Below, piece by piece: positions 8,853 through 17,859 of a stretch of DNA of 64,000 bases. Within the stretch, counting starts at the first letter, position 1; every line of letters begins with the position of its first letter. The stretch covers positions 2,294,001 through 2,358,000 of the forward strand of contig NZ_CP048659.1 of the NCBI RefSeq assembly GCF_015218165.1. The letters run 5' to 3'. A program made the position numbers and the translations under genes. Source of the DNA: Acinetobacter piscicola. GTDB lineage: Bacteria; Pseudomonadota; Gammaproteobacteria; Pseudomonadales; Moraxellaceae. Below the pieces are notes generated by a model that was not told the origin of the DNA, searched no databases, and worked only from the letters and a program-made list of their open reading frames with translations.

Positions 8853-9989
8853 TTATGCTTGAATGACTTCACGAGCAATCACAAGACGTTGAATATCAGA
8901 AGCCCCTTCATAAATTTGGCTCACACGTACATCTCGATAAATTCGTTCTACAGGGAAATCAGAAACATAACCATAGCCGCCATGGATTTGAATCGCATCT
9001 GAACACACTTTTTCAGCAATTTCTGAAGCAAAAAGTTTTGCCATAGATGCTTCTTTTAAACAAGGTAATCCTGCATCCTTTAAACTTGCCGCATGTAAAA
9101 CCAACTGTCTAGCTGCTTCAATTTGCGTTGCCATATCGGCTAAACGAAAAGCGACAGCTTGGTGCTGCACCAACTCGACACCAAAGGTTTTACGCTGATT
9201 GGCATATTCTACCGCTGCATCTAATGCTGCACGCGCCATACCCACACATTGTGATGCAATCCCAATGCGACCTGATTCTAGATTTGACAAGGCAATTTTA
9301 TAACCTTCCCCTGCCTGCCCCAATAAATTTTCAGCAGGAATTCGACAGTTTTCAAAAATAATGGTCGCGGTATCGGAACAATGCTGCCCCATTTTATCTT
9401 CAATACGTGAAACAATATAACCTTGAGTATCCGTAGGAACCAAAAAGCAAGAAATCCCTCGCTTGCCTGCGGCTTGATCAGTTACCGCAAAAACAATAGC
9501 AATCTGCGCGTTTTTTCCTGTTGTAATGAACTGTTTTGTACCATTAAGTACCCATTCATCTCCTTCACGCACTGCTTTACATTGCAATGCACCTGCATCG
9601 GAACCTGCTTGTGGCTCGGTCAAACAAAAACAACCCAACCATTCCCCTGTTGCGAGTTTAGTTAAATACTTTTGCTTTTGTTGTTCTGTACCATAACGCT
9701 GAGTAATGCCACAGGGTAAAGAGTTTTGCACACTCACAATGGTAGAAATTGCACCATCCCCTGCGGCAATTTCCTCCAAAGCCAGTACCAAAGAAATATA
9801 ATCTAAACCTGCACCGCCATATTGTTCCGACACCGTCATCCCCAACGCCCCCAATTCACCTAGTTCTTTGAGCTCTTGTGCAGGGAAATGCGATGTTTGA
9901 TCACGTTCTGATGCGCTCGGTTTAAGCTTATTTTGTGAATAATCACGCATCATCTCCTGAATCATTTTCTGTTCTTCATTTAAAATCAT
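8853..9989 (-). CDS. Acyl-CoA dehydrogenase, short-chain type
   Basis: 378 residues, normal for the family. The FAD/substrate signature CLTEPQAGSDA, a QIHGGYGY segment and the catalytic Glu at about 361 in QIYEGASDIQR are all present. It oxidises acyl-CoA to enoyl-CoA with FAD, passing electrons to ETF. The catalytic Glu position matches short-chain and branched-chain members rather than isovaleryl-CoA dehydrogenase. I use the ATG at 9989, with AGGA 8 nt upstream; an upstream ATG at 10010 lacks a ribosome site. With the neighbouring SDR it probably acts in branched-chain or short-chain acyl-CoA oxidation. Confidence 0.88.
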   Translation of the reverse strand: MILNEEQKMIQEMMRDYSQNKLKPSASERDQTSHFPAQELKELGELGALGMTVSEQYGGAGLDYISLVLALEEIAAGDGAISTIVSVQNSLPCGITQRYGTEQQKQKYLTKLATGEWLGCFCLTEPQAGSDAGALQCKAVREGDEWVLNGTKQFITTGKNAQIAIVFAVTDQAAGKRGISCFLVPTDTQGYIVSRIEDKMGQHCSDTATIIFENCRIPAENLLGQAGEGYKIALSNLESGRIGIASQCVGMARAALDAAVEYANQRKTFGVELVQHQAVAFRLADMATQIEAARQLVLHAASLKDAGLPCLKEASMAKLFASEIAEKVCSDAIQIHGGYGYVSDFPVERIYRDVRVSQIYEGASDIQRLVIAREVIQA

Positions 9990-10170
9990 GGCAGCATCCT
10001 GTCTATACATTTTTTAGGCAAAAACTGACTAACTTGGTCCATAAAATAACCAAGAGAATCAAAGATAAATTAAGATTTTGACGAGAAATTCATATACTTC
10101 TTCATTAAATACAAAGAAGTATATAAATAAAAATAGATGATTAAATTTAGAAAAATCTTGTTTTAATGCA

Positions 10171-10941
10171 TTATTTAGGTTGCATACGAATTGCACCATC
10201 TAGACGAATCGTTTCACCGTTCAAGTAACTATTCTCACAAATTTGCCCAACCAATGATGCAAATTCTTCAGGTTTTGCCAAACGTGGTGGGAATGGTACC
10301 ATTTGCCCCAACGCATCTTGGACATTTTGTGGCAATGCTTTAAGCATAGGTGTTTCCATGATTCCTGGTGCAATGGTCATCACTCGAATAGCATGTTGTG
10401 CAAGCTCACGTGCTAAAGGTAAAGTCATTGCCACAACTGCACCTTTTGATGCTGAATAAGCAGTTTGTCCAATTTGTCCATCAAATGCCGCAACTGAAGC
10501 CGTATTGATAATTACACCACGGTCTTCCTCACCTGCTTGTAACTCATATTTTGCAATCAAATTGGCAGCAAAACGCAGCATATTAAATGTGCCTGACACA
10601 TTGATGTTTAATACGCGCTGAAAATCTGTTAATGCATGAATGCCTTTTTTACCCAGAACTTTGGCAGATGGACCAATGCCTGCACAGTTCACGAGACCAT
10701 TCAACTGTCCATATTCTTGTTCTACATCATTAAAAAATTGTTCAACGGTGGTCTCATCTGTCACATCAAGTTGCACAAACTTGGCATTTTCACCCAGTTG
10801 TTGCTGTGTTTGCTGCCCCAATTCATTATTCATATCGACAATGATGACTTTAGCATCACGCTCAACTAAAAAAGCTGCGGTCGCTGCACCCAAACCCGAT
10901 GCACCACCTGTGACAACAAAAACTTTTCCTGCAATTTTCAT
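10171..10941 (-). CDS. SDR-family 3-hydroxyacyl-CoA dehydrogenase (HSD10-like)
   Basis: 256 residues, classical SDR. Cofactor loop TGGASGLG at 11-18, NCAG at 85-88, and catalytic Ser149, Tyr162 and Lys166 (YSASKGAV). The GEEDRGVIINTASVAAFDGQIGQ and LARELAQHAIRV segments resemble type II 3-hydroxyacyl-CoA / 2-methyl-3-hydroxybutyryl-CoA dehydrogenases. An acyl-CoA dehydrogenase lies 180 nt downstream, which supports a joint role in acyl-CoA catabolism such as isoleucine breakdown (inference). Ribosome site AGGAAAA precedes the ATG. Confidence 0.82.
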   Translation of the reverse strand: MKIAGKVFVVTGGASGLGAATAAFLVERDAKVIIVDMNNELGQQTQQQLGENAKFVQLDVTDETTVEQFFNDVEQEYGQLNGLVNCAGIGPSAKVLGKKGIHALTDFQRVLNINVSGTFNMLRFAANLIAKYELQAGEEDRGVIINTASVAAFDGQIGQTAYSASKGAVVAMTLPLARELAQHAIRVMTIAPGIMETPMLKALPQNVQDALGQMVPFPPRLAKPEEFASLVGQICENSYLNGETIRLDGAIRMQPK

Positions 10942-11086
10942 ATTATTTTCCTATTCATTTTTTGAATGAGCACTCGACTTAAGCAGCAGAGTAAACATAG
11001 AAATACTTCAGTACAATTCCCAAAAGTTGCATTTTAAATGATGCATTTGGACAATGACGTCGTGCTACAAAATAATGGAATAACCT

Positions 11087-12112
11087 ATGGATAATCAACT
11101 ACCCAAGTACAGTAAGGGAACGATTTCTATTACATTGGTACAAGAAGCCCTAGCCACTGCACAAAATAAAAATTTAGACTTAGCACAATTAATCCAAAAA
11201 ATGGGCATTTCTCCAGAATTAATGCAATCAGATAAAAGTAGAGTTTCCGTTCATACATTTGCCCTACTTTGGACAGAAATCGCAAATCAAATGAATGATG
11301 AGTTTTTTGGTATGGACAGCCATGCGATGCGTAGAGGCAGTTTTCAACTCTTGTCAAAAATGCTGATGCAAGCTGAAAATGTCAAAATTGCACTGACACA
11401 AATTTTACAGTTTTTAAATGCAATTTTAGATGACTTTTCGAGCACGCTATTTGTTGAAGAAAATTATGCTTATATTGTCATTTATGATCGGCAAGCACCT
11501 AAAAATATGTTTGCATATGCCACCTATCTCATGCTAATTCATGGTTTAATTTGTTGGCTCAGTGGACAACGTTTAATCATTAACAAAATTCAACTGCGAT
11601 GTGCCGCTCCACAAGATGATCATGATTATAAAGTACGGTTTTGTGAAAACATTCATTATCATTCAGATGAAAATTACATCCAATTTGATGCTAATTATTT
11701 AAAAATCGCCATCAAACAAGACCAAAAGTCTTGGTATGAATTTATAAAAAATACCCCTGAAAACTTATTGGTTCGTTTTAAAAATCCACATGCTCTGAGC
11801 TCAATCATCCGTAAATCCCTCATGCAACAGTCACCTGAGCAGTGGCTTGAGCTGAATGTTTTGGCAAAACAACTCAATATGTCGGAAGCGACGATACAAC
11901 GCCGCTTAAAAAACGAAGGCACAAGTTATCAGCAACTCAAAAATGAAATACGCCGTGATACTGCGATTGAACTTTTAACAACCACACAAAAAACACTACA
12001 AGAAATCAGTAGTGAATTATATTTCCAAGACCCGAGTGCATTTCATCGTGCATTTAAAAAATGGACTGGTGTAAATCCAGGCTCTTATCGAGACTCATCC
12101 CTAATATTTTAA
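11087..12112 (+). CDS. AraC-family regulator with Arabinose_bd-type N-terminal domain
   Basis: 341 residues. The N-terminal 200 residues resemble the ligand domain of the OruR/ArgR-like group. The C-terminal 100 residues are a double HTH: LNVLAKQLNMSEATIQRRLKNEG, then LQEISSELYFQDPSAFHRAFKKWTGVNPG, which is the classical AraC signature. It is divergent from the SDR/acyl-CoA dehydrogenase genes, so it likely controls them in response to an acyl or amino-acid-derived ligand. Shared control region at 10942-11086. Confidence 0.88.
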   Translation: MDNQLPKYSKGTISITLVQEALATAQNKNLDLAQLIQKMGISPELMQSDKSRVSVHTFALLWTEIANQMNDEFFGMDSHAMRRGSFQLLSKMLMQAENVKIALTQILQFLNAILDDFSSTLFVEENYAYIVIYDRQAPKNMFAYATYLMLIHGLICWLSGQRLIINKIQLRCAAPQDDHDYKVRFCENIHYHSDENYIQFDANYLKIAIKQDQKSWYEFIKNTPENLLVRFKNPHALSSIIRKSLMQQSPEQWLELNVLAKQLNMSEATIQRRLKNEGTSYQQLKNEIRRDTAIELLTTTQKTLQEISSELYFQDPSAFHRAFKKWTGVNPGSYRDSSLIF

Positions 12113-12241
12113 AGAAACTGTTCATTCGTCCGAATCAAGTTGATTCAATCATTAAAATAGGTTATTTTTCATTCAATTTCTAGCTTCTTTATGGCTAGTT
12201 ATCTCTCCCTCTTTAGTCTTACTGTTTTTACAGGTTCTTCC

Positions 12242-12589
12242 ATGAATAAAATTTCTGACGTGCTTGAACGCTCACTTGTGCAAAATTTTGTTGTTTCTTT
12301 ATCTGCTCAAACTGAACAACTCGATGAAATTATTGATGCCATGTTAAATGCACCACAACATGATTTAAATCAAGCGATTGTGCAGTTTATTGCAAGCCAA
12401 GAAAGTCATGATTTGGCACGTGCTTTAGATATTCAAAAAGAAAACTTAAATGCAATTCAAAATGGTCTTGCATTGCAAAAAGAACATTTAGCCGACGCTG
12501 CAAAGATTGTCGCATTATGTTTAGCATTAGAAACCAATTCTCTGAAAAAACTGAATATCGCTGAATCTTTGAATGACTTTCCCATGTAA
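12242..12589 (+). CDS. Hypothetical protein, helical
   Basis: 115 residues if started at the ATG at 12242 (MNKISDVLERSL). An ATG 17 codons upstream would add a hydrophobic stretch but has no ribosome site. Rich in Leu, Gln and Ala, probably all-helical, with no known motif. It is followed by a terminator and is the last chromosomal gene before the mobile region. Confidence 0.6.
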   Translation: MNKISDVLERSLVQNFVVSLSAQTEQLDEIIDAMLNAPQHDLNQAIVQFIASQESHDLARALDIQKENLNAIQNGLALQKEHLADAAKIVALCLALETNSLKKLNIAESLNDFPM

Positions 12590-12622
12590 AGATTGAAAAA
12601 TTATTTTATAAAGTTAAACAAT

Positions 12623-12657
12623 AAAAAAGGGAAAATCTTGATGATTTTCCTTTTTTT
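12623..12657. terminator. Bidirectional terminator at the chromosome/satellite border
   Basis: Stem GGAAAATC/GATTTTCC with a TTGAT loop, flanked by A6 and T7 runs, so it works on both strands. It ends the gene at 12242-12589 and could have been the terminator of the ancestral tRNA-Val on the minus strand, whose 3' end lies 28 nt to the right. Confidence 0.8.
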
Positions 12658-12684
12658 AATATTGATCAAATATCAATAAAAATC

Positions 12685-12699
12685 TTGGTAGGTTTAACC
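12685..12699. repeat. Left attachment-site copy of the satellite
   Basis: TTGGTAGGTTTAACC, identical to 22606-22620. It equals the CCA end and acceptor 3' strand of tRNA-Val read on the minus strand, so recombination occurred at the tRNA 3' end. Confidence 0.8.
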
Positions 12700-12758
12700 T
12701 CTACCGAACTTTAATATAAATAATTGTTTTATATTTAATTATTTTTAAGTTAAATTCT

Positions 12759-12777
12759 AGTGTACACCACAGTGTAC
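12759..12777. promoter_or_regulatory. Terminal double-palindrome motif, left copy
   Basis: AGTGTACACCACAGTGTAC, two GTGTAC(A) palindromic cores, 60 bp inside the left end. It matches the right-end copy at 18 of 19 positions. Probably an integrase arm-type or excisionase binding site. Confidence 0.55.
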
Positions 12778-12865
12778 AAATTATCTGTTGCTAGGTTTTA
12801 TAATAAGCCTAATACATAACATTAAAGGTATGGTCATTTTATTATTTTTAAATTAAATACCTCAT

Positions 12866-13447
12866 TCACATATTCTCAAACTTATCTATGAATGCTTGAA
12901 AGTTTACTAAAAATTGCCTTTCATATTCATCATGCTTGGCGACCATAGCCTTAAATGTCTTGTGGTGCATATTTAAAGGCTTGTTTATTCTTTTAATAAA
13001 TGGCACATGGTTATAACTCCAACCTAACTTATCCCTCATTTTGTGCATGTGATAACGTGGCTTATCTTTTTCGCTCATTTGCTGAATGGCATAGTTTGCA
13101 TTATTGCAATGTCTGCATGTGAAATATCCACTTTCTGATAAATACAGCTTAGCAACTCGCTTCCTACATTCTGGAGATGGGCATATAAACCATGACCGTG
13201 TTCCGCCGTAGTGACAGGCTGTTCGATCTATACGAATGACATAGTCATAAGATTCACCATTACAATGATAAGAAAGCGTTAATTGTTGATCTTGATAACT
13301 GTAATCAATGGATGAGCGTATTTTTTTGGTATCTGCATCCCACCAACTATATGAACCTGTACCATTTTTAAAAATGCCTTGTTTCTGCATTATTCGGCTA
13401 TCCATTGCTCTTAGGCTCTCAACTTGTATTTTTGATTGCTTAAACAT
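12866..13447 (-). CDS. Hypothetical zinc-ribbon protein
   Basis: 193 residues. The centre carries a clear metal-binding pair, CPSPEC around residue 90 and CRHC about 20 residues later, preceded by HYGGTRSWFICPSP, a pattern seen in uncharacterised mobile-element proteins. The N-terminal part has GTGSYSWWDADTK. It is probably a nucleic-acid-associated protein; its function is unknown. It lies alone at the left end of the satellite, separated from the other genes by a 1.1-kb noncoding tract. Confidence 0.65.
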   Translation of the reverse strand: MFKQSKIQVESLRAMDSRIMQKQGIFKNGTGSYSWWDADTKKIRSSIDYSYQDQQLTLSYHCNGESYDYVIRIDRTACHYGGTRSWFICPSPECRKRVAKLYLSESGYFTCRHCNNANYAIQQMSEKDKPRYHMHKMRDKLGWSYNHVPFIKRINKPLNMHHKTFKAMVAKHDEYERQFLVNFQAFIDKFENM

Positions 13448-14506
13448 ACTTAAAACTCACTATTTTTGACTAAAAAAAGCTTATTTTTGATGAAAATAGG
13501 GTTAAAAATGACTAGAACTCGCTAAAAGTACCTACAGAATAGCTAAAAACAGGCTATTTTTCCTTGACGGATTGCACTTTGTATAACAAGGCTCTAAGCC
13601 ATATATAGCAACACTTACAAGGAATTTAAGCGTGTTTTCGTTGCATTTTTTTCCTAATGATTTAGGTAAATAGGTAGGGGGGAGCTAAAAAGCTAGAGGT
13701 TTAAAGCTAAATGACCGCACCTATAAACATATTTTTATACGCTCGAAATTAAAAATTGAGGGTCTTGACTTGATGAATGATAAATGATTGGTTCGGCTGC
13801 TCTGCCTCATGCGCTCCAGTGCGTTTTATTCTACTGGTGACTTGTTCGGGTTCATTATGTTTTTTCACATTTAAAATGGCGAGTTCCATGCCTTGATCTG
13901 TAGCCAATAACAACTATAAACAACCATTCAGAAAAGATTTTAGGGATTAGGGAGGTTTTAACCTCAATTTGAGGGTGGTATTTGAAATGCGACCCTTTGG
14001 GTTGTCGTCACTTTTGACGATAAGCCAATTACCCCTTTTAAGGGTGAATAAAAGGCAGCATTTAAAATCTATCCATTCATGATTTTTAAGGTGAACGCAA
14101 ATTTGCGTTTTGTGATATGAGATTATCCCACTTCACTAAATAATTGATTTAATACCAAAGCTCAAAATTGAGCCTTGTAAGTCTTTAACTTTCTTTAACC
14201 TCAATAATTAACTTTTAATATAAGAGTTAAAAGACAAAACTTGTAAATCAATAACTTAATCAATATCAGCTTTAACTTTTAACCTAAAACAGAATTTTTT
14301 TTATAAGTGAGATGGTGGGCGGTCTAGGTACTGGCAACTCATGAAAGATAGCAATACCACCACCCCAAAAATGTGCTTATAGTTTATTAATATCGTCAAA
14401 AGAAACGAGCTTTCAATCATTATGATTTTAGTGATAGATCAACTTGGTCACATTTAGAATCTCAGCAAGTTAAACCTCAATGGTTAAAATGACCATGCAG
14501 ATACTA
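13448..14506. other. Noncoding tract with dense short palindromes
   Basis: About 1.06 kb without a supported gene. Between 13953 and 14173 there are seven short perfect inverted repeats: AGGTT/AACCT, CCTCAA/TTGAGG, ACCC/GGGT, TCGTCA/TGACGA, CCCTT/AAGGG, the 16-bp palindrome AACGCAAATTTGCGTT (14094-14109), and GCTCAA/TTGAGC. The following 100 nt repeat TTTAAC several times. The role may be replication, packaging or RNA-based; nothing proves one. Confidence 0.6.
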
Positions 14507-14541
14507 AAAAGCTCCTCATGTTTAAGGAGCTTCTTTTTTTT
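14507..14541 (-). terminator. Terminator after the satellite ssb gene
   Basis: Stem AAGCTCCT/AGGAGCTT with A-rich and T-rich flanks on both sides, touching the ssb stop. It ends the leftward operon and may stop transcription entering from the left. Confidence 0.8.
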
Positions 14542-14867
14542 TAAATTAACTGTAATACATCCGCCCGAACTTCGACTATCTCCCGATCTGCACCGCTTTG
14601 ATCTTTCCATTTCCGTGTCCTTAAACTGCCCTCAATATAAACCTTACTGCCTTTTTTAAGGTACTTGCCTGCAATCTCTGCCAATCGGTTATTGGTACTG
14701 ATTCGATGCCATTCGGTGTGTTCTTTACGTTCTCCAGTGGTTTTGTCTTTCCATTGCTCAGTCGTTGCTATGCTGAAATTGGTAATACTGCCACCATTGG
14801 GGAAATTCTTTGTTTCAGGGTCACGACCTAAAACGCCCATTAAAATAACTTTGTTCACATTTGGCAT
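14541..14867 (-). CDS. ssb: Single-stranded DNA-binding protein, without C-terminal tail
   Basis: 108 residues forming just the OB fold: [52 protein letters not shown] and a terminal [11 protein letters not shown]. The usual flexible linker and acidic DDDIPF-like tail, which recruits replication partners, are absent. I use the ATG at 14867, since the earlier in-frame start is a TTG. It probably coats single strands during satellite replication next to the DUF3987 protein and iterons. The missing tail implies it would not recruit host SSB partners normally. Confidence 0.85.
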   Translation of the reverse strand: MPNVNKVILMGVLGRDPETKNFPNGGSITNFSIATTEQWKDKTTGERKEHTEWHRISTNNRLAEIAGKYLKKGSKVYIEGSLRTRKWKDQSGADREIVEVRADVLQLI

Positions 14868-14919
14868 TGTTCTAAATCTCTTAAATTCTTTCTTATCTAT
14901 CAAATCGTGGCTTAATGGC

Positions 14920-15159
14920 TTAACGATTAATTACTATGTGCCAATGAGTTACCCCCATATTTTTAAGAAATACATTTACGCCGTTAAATGTGTCATAACA
15001 AAGGTGGTAAAAATATCCGTCATCATCTTTACCAATTGTCATCACTTGAGCATTAAGAGGTAGTACATCACCATCTTTTAATCTTTTCCAACTATCTGTT
15101 GGATAACCAAAGTTATCATTCATTAATTTTAAGAACTCTGTTCTTGTCGTATTTTTCAT
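14920..15159 (-). CDS. Hypothetical protein, 79 residues
   Basis: Small soluble protein ([15 protein letters not shown]...HWHIVINR) with no known motif. It lies between ssb and the iteron region in the same orientation, so it is probably part of the replication operon. Confidence 0.6.
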   Translation of the reverse strand: MKNTTRTEFLKLMNDNFGYPTDSWKRLKDGDVLPLNAQVMTIGKDDDGYFYHLCYDTFNGVNVFLKNMGVTHWHIVINR

Positions 15160-15198
15160 ATCTTGTATGCCTTAATTTTTTTCACTTCTAGGAAATCG

Positions 15199-15412
15199 TG
15201 CGATTTTGCGATTTTATAGCCGTATCGCTTGTATAGCTTGCCTCTTGGTGTCGGAATCCATTTGCGATTTATTGCGACTTTGCGATTCATAATTTAGATT
15301 TTCATCATCGCTACCCTACGAATCGCAACGTGTCGCAACCGAATCGCAGGCTAATTGCGACACTAAAAGCCTTGCTATTAGAGGCTTTCATCCTAAAAAT
15401 CGCAGAATCGCA
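15199..15412. other. Iteron cluster, candidate satellite replication origin
   Basis: Eleven copies of TGCGA(T/C)T-like units in 214 bp. On the plus strand they start at about 15199, 15207, 15263, 15273, 15281 and 15355; in inverse orientation (AATCGCA/GTCGCAA) at about 15321, 15332, 15342, 15398 and 15406. Direct-oriented copies dominate the left half and inverted ones the right. The cluster directly follows the replication ATPase gene, with the last copy ending 1 bp from its stop, as expected of an iteron origin recognised by that protein. Confidence 0.7.
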
Positions 15413-15413
15413 G

Positions 15414-17549
15414 CTATTCTAACAATAAAGGATTTAATTCTATGTATTGTGTCTTGTTAATCGTAACCAATCTGACATAGTTATGATTAATCAATGTGTC
15501 TAAATAGCGGTTAAACTCCTTAACTGTTCTTAGTTTTGATGGCGCACCCTTTAAAGCTAAAGTCTTAGAAAATAGGTTGCTTTTATCTTCCATACACTTA
15601 TCAATCAAATAACGTGCAAGACGCTCCGCCTCACTTTCTGTTTTGATTTCAATATCTGTATAGCTTGCCCATTCGTTTAATGAATGATTTACAACCTCAC
15701 TAGCTCCCTGTAAGGTTTTGGCATCAATCCACTGCGCCCCCTCAAAATAAGCGAATACAGTAGCTAAACGCCGTGCTAGTTGGCTTGCTCTGCTTGCGAA
15801 TGCCTGCAAGTATTCAAAACGCTTTCCTCTCTTTTGTAGTGCTTCGATTTGATTATAAAACTCTATATCTATGGCTTCTGCTTCTTCACTCATAGGCATA
15901 ACGAAACGCCCATTATGTAATTCATGTTCAGGCTTTAGATGAGGGCAGTCATCGAGTAGATATTCGCAACGTGTCCAGTAAGCTATAAGCCTATGGTCAA
16001 TGCTTGCATTCTTATTTCTATGAATCGCATCCTGTAAGCGTGTGCCTGCAAGGTTTTCGGGTACGGTTAAAATAAATCTAGGTAAAAAGCCTTGTCCTCT
16101 TAACACTGGGTCTTTTAATGCACTGGCTAACACTTCATGCTGCCCCTGCAGGTTAAATGTAGCTCTCACATCATAAGCACGACCGCTACCATTTAAGTTT
16201 GACTTAGATCGAGTACGCTCTATAAAACCGTCATCAAATAACTTGGCATAGCCTCCTAGTGCTTGGTTCCGTGTATCGGCTTTCATTGTATGACCGCCAA
16301 AGAATTGACCTGCTTCATCACTGGAAATTGAAGCATTACTTAAAATGCCGTCAATGTATAAGCCTGCAATTGATTCAAGCGTAATATCTGTGAATATTGT
16401 ACTTGGGTCATTGGGTGGTGGGTTCTCAGCACAATAAGCCTCACGGTCTTTTTTACTCAATGATGCCTGTCCGCTTTTCCATTGCTCTAGGTCACGGCGA
16501 TATTCTTCATATTGCTTACGCTCATGTTTAATAATGGCTTGATCTGCTAGGTTCTTACTTGTGCTTTTACGGCTTCCACTTTGACCCTCAGTAAGTAAAA
16601 ACAAACTGCATGGCTCGCCTTGTGTTTGGAACGGATGAGGGGCATTTACTTTGGCTTGTGCAATATGTGATAAAGCACCAATAACACATTGGGCAGTCAT
16701 GGCAATGGGCGACTGCACATGCTCTGATATGGCTTGCACTGCCTCTTTTGCCAGTGGTGGTAAAGCATCAATAGGGTAAGGTTTTATCACTATGTCATCT
16801 TGTGCCAATGGTAATAATTCGCCCCATAAAGTCGGCTTATTTAATTGCTCTATCGCTTCATGAATAAATGCCTGTACTTCGGCATCGTCATTTTCTTTAA
16901 TCAGTTCAGTGAAAAACTCATTTTCGCCATATTTCAAATATTGATTTAGTAAACAGACAGTCGTGTTTTGCTCAAGCTGTTTAAATGGCTCAAGCTGCAT
17001 CTGTTCAGGTCTGACAGGCATGTATAACTGTTGATAGCCTGCCTTAGATAACTGCTGAATAACATATTGTATTTGCTCAAAATCAAACGTCTTGAGTTCC
17101 GTTAATTTCTTACTGGTGAGATTAGGCAATATCACCAATACAACGGAAAACGGCTGTAATGGTGGTTCAAAACTAATGGCAATACTGGAGGCAAGTTTAA
17201 AAAATGCCTCTAAGTTATGGGTGATGATTACAGGTTTATCTTTCTGCATTTCACCATAGCAAGCAAAGCCTTTTGCTAAACCATCAGGTATGACTTGAAT
17301 ACGTTGTTCATTCTGCAATACGGCGCATTGTACAAGCTTAAGCTGTCCATTGACGATAGGTAGAATCAAAGGCTGTTCATAGGTCACGCCGTTAATGTCT
17401 ACCTTGCATTGATCGACATAGATCGGCTGTGATGGGCTGCCAAAGCGTTCAATGATGGGGTGGTTTAAATATGTGTCATCCGATGGATTAAGCAACGTAC
17501 AATTTGCTAGAATCGAATCGGGTTTGATGGTGGAGGTGGTGATATTCAT
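15414..17549 (-). CDS. DUF3987-type replication ATPase (primase/helicase-like)
   Basis: 711 residues. The C-terminal two-thirds carry the DUF3987 pattern: LPPLAKEAVQAISEHVQSPIAM, then a P-loop EGQSGSRKST near residue 330, and a long helical region. The N-terminal 250 residues, with VLVILPNLTSKKL and repeated beta/alpha units, could be a Toprim-like primase part (inference). Such proteins initiate or unwind DNA in satellites and plasmids. Its ATG overlaps the previous gene's stop by 4 nt, and the iterons lie immediately downstream, so this is the likely initiator. Confidence 0.8.
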   Translation of the reverse strand: MNITTSTIKPDSILANCTLLNPSDDTYLNHPIIERFGSPSQPIYVDQCKVDINGVTYEQPLILPIVNGQLKLVQCAVLQNEQRIQVIPDGLAKGFACYGEMQKDKPVIITHNLEAFFKLASSIAISFEPPLQPFSVVLVILPNLTSKKLTELKTFDFEQIQYVIQQLSKAGYQQLYMPVRPEQMQLEPFKQLEQNTTVCLLNQYLKYGENEFFTELIKENDDAEVQAFIHEAIEQLNKPTLWGELLPLAQDDIVIKPYPIDALPPLAKEAVQAISEHVQSPIAMTAQCVIGALSHIAQAKVNAPHPFQTQGEPCSLFLLTEGQSGSRKSTSKNLADQAIIKHERKQYEEYRRDLEQWKSGQASLSKKDREAYCAENPPPNDPSTIFTDITLESIAGLYIDGILSNASISSDEAGQFFGGHTMKADTRNQALGGYAKLFDDGFIERTRSKSNLNGSGRAYDVRATFNLQGQHEVLASALKDPVLRGQGFLPRFILTVPENLAGTRLQDAIHRNKNASIDHRLIAYWTRCEYLLDDCPHLKPEHELHNGRFVMPMSEEAEAIDIEFYNQIEALQKRGKRFEYLQAFASRASQLARRLATVFAYFEGAQWIDAKTLQGASEVVNHSLNEWASYTDIEIKTESEAERLARYLIDKCMEDKSNLFSKTLALKGAPSKLRTVKEFNRYLDTLINHNYVRLVTINKTQYIELNPLLLE

Positions 17550-17857
17550 AGTGTCACCGCCTTTTTATTTGCTTCGTATTCTTCTCTGAATTTTTCAGCT
17601 TCTTCTTTATGATAACAGCAACGATCTTCTGCTAAATATACAAACATTTCTAAGACTTTCTCTAGGTCTGAAAAATGGTATTCAGCATTTGGATAGCGAG
17701 CCATTAAATCTTTTTTAACTTGTTTAACTTTGAGTTGCACATCTGATAGGGCGGTACTCATCCAGTCCATATCGCACTCAGCCATTGAAGCTAAATCACA
17801 CATGTCACCAGCGTTATAAGTTTTAGGCGTGTTTGTAGTGTTGTTTTGTTTAGGCAT
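17546..17857 (-). CDS. Hypothetical protein, 103 residues
   Basis: Acidic, helical protein with several Cys and His residues towards the C-terminus (AEDRCCYHKEEAEKF). The stop overlaps the start of the DUF3987 gene (ATGA), implying translational coupling. No known family. Confidence 0.65.
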   Translation of the reverse strand: MPKQNNTTNTPKTYNAGDMCDLASMAECDMDWMSTALSDVQLKVKQVKKDLMARYPNAEYHFSDLEKVLEMFVYLAEDRCCYHKEEAEKFREEYEANKKAVTL

Positions 17858-17859
17858 GA

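Noticed and set aside
13448..14506. CRISPR array in the palindrome-rich tract
   Set aside because: The palindromes differ from one another and spacing is irregular; no repeated unit with spacers and no cas gene.
15199..15412. CRISPR-like or transposon repeats in the iteron region
   Set aside because: Units are 7 bp, in both orientations and irregular, unlike CRISPR repeats or insertion sequence ends.
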